Shown here one piece after another: positions 1 through 6,452 of a DNA stretch of 7,828 nucleotides (its first letter is position 1; the number at the start of each line of letters is the position of its first letter). Below the pieces are notes generated by a model. That model saw only the letters and a program-made list of their open reading frames with translations. It was not told where the DNA came from and searched no databases. The translations under genes were made by a program, and so were the position numbers. This stretch comes from Planctomycetaceae bacterium (GTDB taxonomy: Bacteria; Planctomycetota; Phycisphaerae; Phycisphaerales; SM1A02). Location of the stretch: the NCBI GenBank assembly GCA_002737585.1, contig NSIA01000180.1:1-7828 (forward strand), written 5' to 3'.

Positions 1-1
1 A

Positions 2-781
2 CAACGGGCGAAGAGCGAGCCCTACGGCGACGCCACATTCTTAGTGCTGCCCATGCCGCACGAAGATGAACGCGGATTCTGGACTGAACAACTTGCTATC
101 TGGGTCACCGCGCACGTGGTAGTGACGTTCCAAAGCGTCCCCGGAGATTGCCTGGATCCACTGCGCAACCGCATCCGCGAGAGCAAGGGAAGAGTACGAA
201 CCTCCGGCGCTGCGTACCTCTCCTATGCAATCGCTGATTCCGTGGTTGATGGCTACTTCCCGATCGTGGACCGGATCGGCGAAGCGCTCGAGCCGCTTGA
301 AGATGAGGCATTCACCAAGCCTGATGGCCGGACGCTTGGGAAAATTCGCCGCATTCGCGCAGAACTCATTCGCGTGCGACGCGCCGTGCATCCACTGCGT
401 GATGCCGCCATCGCACTGGCCTCACTCGACCGCGTCTTTGATGCTGACACGCGCCACTACTTGCGCGATCTGAACGATCACGTCTCGCGCGTCTTAGACC
501 AACTTGAAACTGACCGGTACATGGCCAATGATTTGCTGGACATTTATATGACCAGCATCAATCTGAAGGTGGCGGAAACCTCCAAAGTTCTGACCATTAT
601 TGCCACGCTGTTCATGCCGTTAACATTTATCGCCGGTGTGTACGGGATGAACTTCAAACACATGCCGGAACTGGAATGGATGCTCGGCTATCCATTCGCC
701 TTGGGCCTGATGGGATGCACCGTCATCGGCCTGATGACGTATTTCTGGCGTAAAGGGTGGCTTCAAGACACTACCAAGTGA
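2..781 (+). CDS. corA: CorA-family magnesium/cobalt channel, 5'-truncated by window edge
   Basis: C-terminal part of a CorA-type divalent cation channel, an inner-membrane homopentamer that imports Mg2+ and can carry Co2+ or Ni2+. The signature YGMNF is at 641-655, at the end of a hydrophobic helix (about 580-645). A second hydrophobic segment (about 685-755) follows, and then the typical basic tail RKGWL. A charged helical region precedes the membrane part, as in the cytoplasmic funnel of the family. The frame is open from base 2 with no stop, and the residues before the GTG at 44 (YGDATFLVLPMPH) resemble the CorA N-terminal domain. The true start is therefore outside the window, and the GTG at 44 or ATG at 53 should not be used. 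About 259 residues are present against a usual 310-330, so roughly 60 are missing. The loop motif is intact. The next gene starts 21 bases downstream with no visible terminator between. Confidence 0.93.
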   Translation, partial: QRAKSEPYGDATFLVLPMPHEDERGFWTEQLAIWVTAHVVVTFQSVPGDCLDPLRNRIRESKGRVRTSGAAYLSYAIADSVVDGYFPIVDRIGEALEPLEDEAFTKPDGRTLGKIRRIRAELIRVRRAVHPLRDAAIALASLDRVFDADTRHYLRDLNDHVSRVLDQLETDRYMANDLLDIYMTSINLKVAETSKVLTIIATLFMPLTFIAGVYGMNFKHMPELEWMLGYPFALGLMGCTVIGLMTYFWRKGWLQDTTK

Positions 782-791
782 TTTAGTTGCA

Positions 792-797
792 TACAGT
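792..797 (+). promoter_or_regulatory. possible -10 box for the ATPase gene
   Basis: TACAGT lies five bases before the ATG at 803 and matches the sigma-70 -10 consensus at four of six positions. The same eight-base string CATACAGT occurs in the glutamine synthetase promoter at 4128-4135. No convincing -35 element is present 16-18 bases upstream, in the end of corA. If it is active, transcription would begin at or very near the start codon. The alternative is that the gene is only read through from corA. Confidence 0.3.
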
Positions 798-802
798 CAC
801 TC

Positions 803-2263
803 ATGACCGGCGAAGCAACAACTATGCCAACATCCCCTGCTATTCACACTCTGGCTGAACTTCGCGCATCGGGCTGGCGCAGCCGATCCGTCAAGGCGGA
901 ACTCCGAACCAACTTCGAGCACGCCCTCGCCGCATCGTCGGCGCGTGGCGATCGAGGTGCCGCTGGTCTATTCCCCGGCATTCTTGGCTATGACGACACC
1001 GTTCTGCCAGAACTGGCAACGGCCATCATCGCCGGTCACGACATCTTGTTCCTTGGCGAGAAGGGTCAAGGGAAGAGCCGCCTGATGCGGATGCTTCCAA
1101 ACTTCCTTGATGAGTGGCTGCCGTACCTGGACATTCCCGGATGCGCAGTGCATGAAGATCCGGAACAACCCATCACGCGCGCCGGGCGAGAGATGTGCGC
1201 CAACACCGCCGATCGTATTCCCATCGCCTGGTGGCATCGCAAAGATCGCTACGCCGAGCGATTGGCCCCCGGTACCAAGTTCGCCGACTTGATTGGTGAA
1301 ATCGACCCATCGCGACTCGCGGCCGGCACCAGCATGGGCTCGGAAGATGCATTGCACTTCGGCCTGGTTCCGCGCATGCACCGCGGCATCTTTGCCATGA
1401 ACGAACTTCCTGACCTTGATGAACTGGTGCAAGTGGGCCTCTTCAATGTGCTGGAAGAACGCGACGTGCAAATTCGCGGCTATCCGGTGAGTTTCGATCT
1501 TGATGTTTTACTGGTGTTTAGCGCAAATCCAAGCACCTACAACCGCTCCGGCAAGGTGATTCCGCAGCTGAAGGACCGTATTGGTAGCACCGTGGTCACC
1601 CACTATCCACGTGAGCGCGATGCAGGCATTGCCATCACCCGGCAAGAGGCAGGCATGGACCTTGGTGGCGAATTCCCAGTGATTGTTCCGCCATTTATGG
1701 ATCGAGTGGTGGAAGAAATCTCCATCGCTGCTCGGCGTAGTAAGTTTGTGGATCATGCATCGGGAGTCAGCGCGCGCTTCAGCGTTGCCAATTGGCGGAC
1801 CATGGTTGCCAGCGCACGGCGTCGATCCATTCAACTTGGTGAATCTCCAGCAGCGCCACGCATCAGTGACCTTTCGCACTTGCATTCATCAGCACTTGGA
1901 AAGCTTGAACTTGATCTCATGGGCAGCCATCAGATGAACGAGCGCCAAGTGATTGATGCCATCGTTGCTGAAGCGGTTGGCGTGGTCTTCAAGGAATACG
2001 TCGAAGAGCACGGCCTAGCAGCCATTGCGGATGCGTTTGCCAAGGGCGTGCGCATTGAAGTAGGCGATCTTGTGCCCAGTGCGCAGTACGCGCAACGCAT
2101 GAACAGCGTCCCGGAAGCGTGGGACAAGGCATTTGAAGTGAATGCCAGCACCGATGCCGCCGTTCGCGCTGCTTGCGCGGAGTTTGTCCTTGCGGGACTG
2201 TGGGCCACCGATCGCGTGAGCCGTACCGCCAAGCATGGCCGCACTTCGTACGAGGTGAAGTAA
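803..2263 (+). CDS. MoxR/magnesium-chelatase-I-like AAA+ ATPase
   Basis: Cytoplasmic AAA+ ATPase of the helix-2-insert group (MoxR/ChlI/BchI), 486 residues. Visible motifs are Walker A GEKGQGKS at 85-92, a Walker B-like GIFAMNE at 195-201 with Asn where the catalytic-strand Asp normally stands, sensor 1 Asn242 in FSANPSTYN, a likely arginine finger in KDRIG at 257-261, and a sensor 2 candidate Arg325 in SARFS. The long Walker A-B spacer contains HEDPEQPITR and family-like text LIGEIDP and HFGLVPR. The C-terminal third is helical with no recognised domain. It resembles the uncharacterised mycobacterial Rv0958-type proteins rather than true ChlI, and no chlorophyll or cobalamin genes are nearby. 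The VWA gene follows after 5 bases, so the two products probably form one complex. Start chosen at ATG 803; ATG 824 is also in frame, and neither has a clear Shine-Dalgarno sequence. The family call is firm but the substrate is unknown. Confidence 0.9.
   Translation: MTGEATTMPTSPAIHTLAELRASGWRSRSVKAELRTNFEHALAASSARGDRGAAGLFPGILGYDDTVLPELATAIIAGHDILFLGEKGQGKSRLMRMLPNFLDEWLPYLDIPGCAVHEDPEQPITRAGREMCANTADRIPIAWWHRKDRYAERLAPGTKFADLIGEIDPSRLAAGTSMGSEDALHFGLVPRMHRGIFAMNELPDLDELVQVGLFNVLEERDVQIRGYPVSFDLDVLLVFSANPSTYNRSGKVIPQLKDRIGSTVVTHYPRERDAGIAITRQEAGMDLGGEFPVIVPPFMDRVVEEISIAARRSKFVDHASGVSARFSVANWRTMVASARRRSIQLGESPAAPRISDLSHLHSSALGKLELDLMGSHQMNERQVIDAIVAEAVGVVFKEYVEEHGLAAIADAFAKGVRIEVGDLVPSAQYAQRMNSVPEAWDKAFEVNASTDAAVRAACAEFVLAGLWATDRVSRTAKHGRTSYEVK
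2252..2258 (+). promoter_or_regulatory. ribosome binding site deciding the VWA gene start
   Basis: GAGGTGA matches seven of eight positions of the extended Shine-Dalgarno GGAGGTGA. It lies inside the last codons of the ATPase gene, ten bases before GTG 2269. This favours the GTG over the in-frame ATG at 2311, which has no such site, and suggests translational coupling of the two genes. Confidence 0.6.
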
Positions 2264-2268
2264 CCGCC

Positions 2269-4068
2269 GTGGCAAACCACGAAGACAGGTCGCCTGACGC
2301 TGACGGATCCATGGACGCACCAGTTCCTGATGCGCGCCCGATCGCCCCACAGCCACTCGGCGGTGTGTTGCATACGTACCTCGGCTACGACGCCGTCAAG
2401 TTTGGTCAAGCGCAGCCCGCTGACTCCAGCGGTGCCGCGCGCGGCGCTTACGAACATCTCTTGGCGGCAGGATCCATGCGCCACTTCACGGACGAAGAAC
2501 TTGCGGACGCCATTCGCATTGATCCTTCGCAAATCCAAGGCCTTGGCCCCAGCATTGATGCACTCATCGAACTGCTTGAGCAGCGCAAAGAACGCATCCT
2601 CTCTACCTATGACCCAACACCAGCAACGCACGCTGCTGCCAAAGCGTTCCTCGACACCGCTGCGGGAGCGGTACCCGATACCGGCAAGCCCGACGTTGCG
2701 AAGCGGATAGCGCACGCTATTGCCGGTGAGCAGTTGCGCGACCTTGAGCGATTGTGGTACCGACTTCCAGAGAATTCACCCGAACAGCGCGCGCTTACGC
2801 AGGCACTGGAGCGCCTGCGCGAGAAGTATGAAGTTGATCAACTCACCTCACGATGGTCGTTCAGCGGTCGTGAAGCGCTTGATGTCCCCGGCGCCATTGA
2901 GGTGAAGGCAGAGTTGGAAGAACTCGACCGCCTCCTTGAGCAGTTGCGCGAAGCACTCAAGAATGCCAAGCCAGCCATCATTGATATGGATGCATTGGAA
3001 GAGTTCGCGCCGCAAGAGCAGGTGGACTCGCTCCGTGATGCGCAACGCAGAGTGAATGAATTGCTGGAGCGTTTGGCCGAGGATGCAGGCTTGGCGCGCA
3101 CTCCGGAAGGCGGCTGGCAAGTCAGTCCAAAGGCCATGCGCCTGTACCAGCGCAGCCTGCTGGCAACCATCTTTGGCGGTCTGCAAGCAGCGCGCAGCGG
3201 CCGGCACGAAGGCGTTGCCAGCCCAGACGGCGCGGTGGAATTGCCTTCCACGCGCCCCTATGAATTTGGCGATAGTCCGTCCGCCATGGACATTCCGCAG
3301 AGCATGGTGAATGCACTGCTCCGCGAATCCGCCGACGGCCCGCGCGCGCCCGGCACGCCGGTTCGCATGCGCTCCGACGATATGGTGGTGCACAAGACGC
3401 GCCAGCAACCAAAGTGCGCCACAGCGGTCATCATGGATATGTCTGGCTCCATGCGCAATGGTGGCCAGTACGTGCAAGCCAAGCGCATGGCCATGGCGCT
3501 CGATGGCCTGATTCGCAGCGACTACCCCGGCGACTACTTGCAGTTTGTTGAGATGTACACCGTTGCGAAGTTGCGGTCATCGGGCGAAATCCCCAGCATC
3601 ATGCCCAAGCCGGTCACCATTCGGGAGTCCGTGGTGCGCCTACGCGCGGACATGTCGGACCCCGACATCACGGAGATGGATCTGCCCCTGCACTTCACCA
3701 ACATCCAGCGCGCGCTGCAACTTTCGCGGCAGTGGCTCGGCGGCAGACCAACACCAAATCGCCAAGTGATGCTGATCACTGACGGACTACCGACCGCGCA
3801 CTTTGAAGGCAGCGATCTGTACATGATGTATCCACCGGATCCACGAACAGAACGCGAAACCATCCGCGAAGCCATGCGCTGCAAAGAGGCTGGCATCACC
3901 ATCAACGTGTTCCTGCTGCCAAGTTGGAGTCAGACCGAAGACGATGTGCAGTTTGCGCATCGCATGGCGGAATCCACCGGCGGACGCGTGTTCTTTGTTG
4001 CCGGACGGGAACTCGACCGCTTCGTGGTATGGGACTATGTGAAGCGGCGCCGCTCAATCTTGGGCTAA
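2269..4068 (+). CDS. VWA-domain protein, probable partner of the AAA+ ATPase
   Basis: Cytoplasmic protein of 599 residues from the GTG start. The C-terminal von Willebrand A domain (about 380-599) has a complete MIDAS metal site: DMSGS at 390-394, Thr477 in LHFTN, and Asp505 in ITDG at 503-506. The N-terminal two thirds is charged and mostly helical. A strong coiled-coil-like stretch at about 209-275 is rich in Glu, Leu and Arg (ELEELDRLLEQLREALKNA). I see no signal peptide or membrane segment. In Mg-chelatase (ChlD) and MoxR systems, a VWA partner binds the AAA+ ring and engages the substrate through MIDAS, and the 5-base spacing to the ATPase gene supports the same pairing here. It resembles the uncharacterised Rv0959/COG4867-type family. 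The open frame extends back to 2173, but that start would overlap the ATPase gene by 91 bases. The specific function is unknown. Confidence 0.9.
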   Translation: MANHEDRSPDADGSMDAPVPDARPIAPQPLGGVLHTYLGYDAVKFGQAQPADSSGAARGAYEHLLAAGSMRHFTDEELADAIRIDPSQIQGLGPSIDALIELLEQRKERILSTYDPTPATHAAAKAFLDTAAGAVPDTGKPDVAKRIAHAIAGEQLRDLERLWYRLPENSPEQRALTQALERLREKYEVDQLTSRWSFSGREALDVPGAIEVKAELEELDRLLEQLREALKNAKPAIIDMDALEEFAPQEQVDSLRDAQRRVNELLERLAEDAGLARTPEGGWQVSPKAMRLYQRSLLATIFGGLQAARSGRHEGVASPDGAVELPSTRPYEFGDSPSAMDIPQSMVNALLRESADGPRAPGTPVRMRSDDMVVHKTRQQPKCATAVIMDMSGSMRNGGQYVQAKRMAMALDGLIRSDYPGDYLQFVEMYTVAKLRSSGEIPSIMPKPVTIRESVVRLRADMSDPDITEMDLPLHFTNIQRALQLSRQWLGGRPTPNRQVMLITDGLPTAHFEGSDLYMMYPPDPRTERETIREAMRCKEAGITINVFLLPSWSQTEDDVQFAHRMAESTGGRVFFVAGRELDRFVVWDYVKRRRSILG

Positions 4069-4101
4069 TTCTGGGTATTCGCTCGATTCCGCCGTGAATT
4101 G

Positions 4102-4117
4102 GGGGCTTGATCGCCCC
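4102..4117 (+). other. GC-rich inverted repeat, possible terminator stem or operator
   Basis: GGGGC (4102-4106) pairs perfectly with GCCCC (4113-4117) around the six-base loop TTGATC. It lies 33 bases after the VWA stop codon. It could be the stem of a weak intrinsic terminator, but only CTTC follows and there is no T tract. The loop coincides exactly with the proposed -35 box of the next gene, so it could instead be a regulator site. Confidence 0.4.
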
Positions 4118-4135
4118 TTCAGGTCGACATACAGT
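4107..4135 (+). promoter_or_regulatory. sigma-70-type promoter of the glutamine synthetase gene
   Basis: TTGATC (4107-4112) and TACAGT (4130-4135) are separated by exactly 17 bases. Each matches the consensus hexamers TTGACA and TATAAT at four of six positions. Transcription would start near 4142, giving a leader of about 28 bases before ATG 4170. This is the best promoter visible in the window and makes glutamine synthetase its own transcription unit. Confidence 0.55.
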
Positions 4136-4144
4136 TATCAACTT

Positions 4145-4159
4145 GGGCTCAGGAGGCCC
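4145..4159 (+). promoter_or_regulatory. ribosome binding site of glutamine synthetase inside a small hairpin
   Basis: A perfect AGGAGG (4151-4156) lies 13 bases before ATG 4170. It is flanked by GGGC (4145-4148) and GCCC (4156-4159), which can form a four-pair GC stem, plus a T-G wobble, with most of the Shine-Dalgarno sequence in the loop and its last G in the stem. The element would sit at the very 5' end of the mRNA if the promoter call is right. The spacing is slightly long, but no other start codon fits better. Confidence 0.5.
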
Positions 4160-4169
4160 TTCGACCACT

Positions 4170-6353
4170 ATGAACCCGTTCATCAATACTTCCCACGGTA
4201 CGCACATGAGCTCCAACACCTCAACGTTCGACAACCCAACGCGCGCCTCTGACTACTTCGGCTGCATGACCTTCAGCGGTGACACCATGCTGAAGCGCCT
4301 GCCAACTGACGTCTTCACAAAGTTGCAGCGCACCATGAGTCAAGGCACGTCGCTTGACCCAGCAATTGCCAACACGGTTGCCGTTGCCATGAAGGACTGG
4401 GCGATCGAACACGGTGCCACGCACTATTGCCACTGGTTCCAACCACTGACCGGCATCACTGCTGAGAAGCACGACGCATTCCTCAATCCAATGTCCGATG
4501 GCAGCGCCATCGAACAATTCTCCGGCAATCAACTGGTGATCGGCGAACCCGACGCATCCAGTTTCCCTTCGGGCGGAATCCGCGATACCTACGAAGCGCG
4601 CGGCTACACCGCTTGGGACGCCACCAGTCCGGCGTTCCTCTTGCGCAATCCGTCGGGCATCACCACCCTGTGCATCCCCACCGCGTTCGTCAGTTGGACC
4701 GGTGAAGCGCTCGACAAAAAGACCCCGCTCTTGCGCTCCATTCAAGCGCTTTCTAAGCAGGCGATGCGCATTCTCAAGATCTTTGGCCACGACGCCGGCG
4801 TCTCCCACGTGGTGGGCACCCTTGGTTGCGAGCAGGAGTACTTCCTGGTTGAGCGCGAGCAGGCCGAGCAGCGCCTCGACCTGATGATGACTGGCCGAAC
4901 CATGATGGGCGCCAATCCGCCCAAGGGTCATCAACTGGATGACCACTACTTTGGCGCAGTGCCGGACCGCGTACTGACCTTCATGGCAGAAGTAGAAGCA
5001 CGGCTCTTTGAGCTGGGCGTTCCAGCCAAGACGCGTCACAACGAAGTGGCTCCCAGCCAGTACGAATTGGCGCCGATGTTTGAGAATGCCAACATCGCCG
5101 TTGACCATCAGATGATCACCATGCAAGTGTTGCGCATGGTGGCTCGCAAGTACGGATTTGAGTGCTTGATCCATGAGAAGCCGTTCGCAGGCATCAATGG
5201 AAGTGGCAAGCACAACAACTGGTCCATGTCCACAAGTACGGGCATCAATCTTCTTGATCCACGCGCGGACACGCACACCAACATGCAATTCTTGGTGTTC
5301 CTGACCGCGGTGATCCGCGCAGTGGATCTGCATGCCGATATGTTGCGCGCCTCCATTGCAAGTGCCGCAAATGACCACCGTTTAGGCGCAAATGAGGCAC
5401 CACCAGCCATCATGAGCATCTTCCTTGGCGACATGCTGACTGACATTCTGGATCAGTTGCAGACTGGCTCCCCCAAGAAGACCAAGACCGGCGGCGAACT
5501 TGACCTTGGCGCCACCAGCCTTCCGCACATTCCGCGCCACGCAAGTGATCGCAACCGCACCTCTCCGTTCGCCTTCACTGGCAACAAGTTTGAGTTCCGC
5601 GCCGTTGGTTCAACAAGTGCCGTTGCATGGCCGAACACCGTCCTCAACACCATCGTTACCGAGAGCATTGACTACTTGGCAACTGAACTGGAGAAGAAGG
5701 CCGGCAAGAATCCTTCAGCAGCGAAACTTGAGGCTGCTGTCAAGGCCGTCCTCAAGGAAACCATCAAGGCGCACCGACGCGTGTGCTTTGACGGCGACGG
5801 CTACGGCGAAGCATGGCACAAGGAAGCCGAGAAGCGTGGTCTTCCCAACATGCGCAGCACTGCTGAAGCGTTGAGCGCATTCAGCACCAAGAAGGCGCGC
5901 GATGTCTTTGCCAAGTACCACGTCTTGAACGCGCGCGAACTTGAGGCTCGCTATGACGTGCTCGTCGAGAACTACTGCACAGTGATCGGCATCGAAACTC
6001 GGACGATCATTCAGATGGTTCGCACGCAGATTCTCCCTGCTGGTCTTCGGACTCAGGAAGAATTGGCCACCACTGTGGGGGCCACGCTTGCCGCCGACGT
6101 TGACTGCGCGGAAACACAAGCTGACCTCCGCCACTACGTCGGCCTGGTGAATGACTTGCGGGTTGCCGTTGCTGAACTGGAGAAACTCGCTGCCAAGCAC
6201 CACAAGGATCATGCCACTGAAATGCGCTTCCTGCGCGACAACACCGTGCCAGCAACGGCACGTGTTCGCGCCGCGTGCGACGCGCTTGAACGCGTGACTC
6301 CGGACGACAATTGGCCCCTGCCCACCTACGCCGAAATGCTTCTCATGAAGTGA
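4170..6353 (+). CDS. glnN: glutamine synthetase type III
   Basis: Glutamine synthetase of the GSIII class: ATP-dependent ligation of ammonium to glutamate in the cytoplasm, the main ammonium-assimilation step. It has 727 residues, the usual GSIII size and far longer than GSI or GSII. Class and active-site motifs are intact: GCEQEYFLVE with metal-ligand Glu221/Glu223, RHNEVAPSQYELAP, NGSGKHNNWS at 343-352 (the catalytic-loop region), HRLGANEAPPAI with Arg404, and DRNRTSPFAFTGNKFEFR at 460-477. The C-terminal region after about 530 is the GSIII-specific helical extension. ATG 4170 was chosen because AGGAGG precedes it; ATG 4206 is an in-frame alternative that would give 715 residues. The in-frame TTG at 4107 lies in the predicted -35 box and is rejected. 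No PII, ammonium transporter or GOGAT gene is in the window, so nothing here shows nitrogen control directly. Confidence 0.96.
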   Translation: MNPFINTSHGTHMSSNTSTFDNPTRASDYFGCMTFSGDTMLKRLPTDVFTKLQRTMSQGTSLDPAIANTVAVAMKDWAIEHGATHYCHWFQPLTGITAEKHDAFLNPMSDGSAIEQFSGNQLVIGEPDASSFPSGGIRDTYEARGYTAWDATSPAFLLRNPSGITTLCIPTAFVSWTGEALDKKTPLLRSIQALSKQAMRILKIFGHDAGVSHVVGTLGCEQEYFLVEREQAEQRLDLMMTGRTMMGANPPKGHQLDDHYFGAVPDRVLTFMAEVEARLFELGVPAKTRHNEVAPSQYELAPMFENANIAVDHQMITMQVLRMVARKYGFECLIHEKPFAGINGSGKHNNWSMSTSTGINLLDPRADTHTNMQFLVFLTAVIRAVDLHADMLRASIASAANDHRLGANEAPPAIMSIFLGDMLTDILDQLQTGSPKKTKTGGELDLGATSLPHIPRHASDRNRTSPFAFTGNKFEFRAVGSTSAVAWPNTVLNTIVTESIDYLATELEKKAGKNPSAAKLEAAVKAVLKETIKAHRRVCFDGDGYGEAWHKEAEKRGLPNMRSTAEALSAFSTKKARDVFAKYHVLNARELEARYDVLVENYCTVIGIETRTIIQMVRTQILPAGLRTQEELATTVGATLAADVDCAETQADLRHYVGLVNDLRVAVAELEKLAAKHHKDHATEMRFLRDNTVPATARVRAACDALERVTPDDNWPLPTYAEMLLMK

Positions 6354-6365
6354 TCGGCACGGTTC

Positions 6366-6378
6366 GGCGATGGTCGCC
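6366..6378 (+). other. short perfect hairpin after glutamine synthetase
   Basis: GGCGA-TGG-TCGCC forms a five-pair stem with a three-base loop, 12 bases after the glutamine synthetase stop codon. It may help end that transcript, but it lacks a T tract (AATCCCC follows). It also overlaps the place where a -35 element would lie for the -10 box at 6387. Confidence 0.35.
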
Positions 6379-6386
6379 AATCCCCG

Positions 6387-6392
6387 TATACT
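6387..6392 (+). promoter_or_regulatory. -10 box of the trigger factor promoter
   Basis: TATACT matches the sigma-70 -10 consensus at five of six positions. The -35 region 17-18 bases upstream (TTCGGC near 6363) is poor. Transcription would begin near 6399, leaving a leader of about 54 bases before ATG 6453 that contains the 13-bp repeats. This supports tig as a separate transcription unit. Confidence 0.45.
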
Positions 6393-6405
6393 GCTTCGCT
6401 TTCCC

Positions 6406-6438
6406 CAGACCTAGACACTAGACCTAGACACCAGACCT
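6406..6438 (+). repeat. 13-bp tandem repeat, about 2.5 copies, upstream of trigger factor
   Basis: Copies CAGACCTAGACAC (6406-6418) and TAGACCTAGACAC (6419-6431) differ only at their first base. A partial third copy, CAGACCT, follows at 6432-6438. Each full unit also contains a smaller AGAC pair (AGACCT/AGACAC). The array is wholly intergenic, lies in the predicted tig leader, and ends 14 bases before the start codon. Confidence 0.8.
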
Positions 6439-6452
6439 GATCGAGCAACACT

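Noticed and set aside
44..55. GTG 44 or ATG 53 as the corA start
   Set aside because: The same frame is open to the window edge, and its residues look like CorA N-terminal domain, so the gene simply begins outside the window.
2173..2268. Upstream extension of the VWA gene start
   Set aside because: It would overlap the ATPase coding region by 91 bases, and the added residues look like frame-shadow sequence. GTG 2269 has a near-perfect Shine-Dalgarno sequence.
1930..2715. 261-residue minus-strand open frame across the ATPase/VWA junction
   Set aside because: It is antisense to two well-supported genes, its composition is Arg/Ser/Ala-rich and low in information, and no family resemblance was seen.
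803..4068. Mg-chelatase ChlI/ChlD of chlorophyll synthesis
   Set aside because: There is only superfamily resemblance: the Walker B variant and the N-terminal region of the VWA protein differ, and no tetrapyrrole genes are nearby.
4107..4169. TTG start at 4107 for glutamine synthetase
   Set aside because: The TTG is the first half of the predicted -35 hexamer, and the -10 box and the AGGAGG site both lie downstream of it. The added 21 residues are not typical of GSIII.
4221..5378. 385-residue minus-strand open frame opposite glutamine synthetase
   Set aside because: It is fully antisense to a gene with intact GSIII motifs, and its translation shows no recognisable domain. It fits codon-bias shadowing in GC-rich coding DNA.
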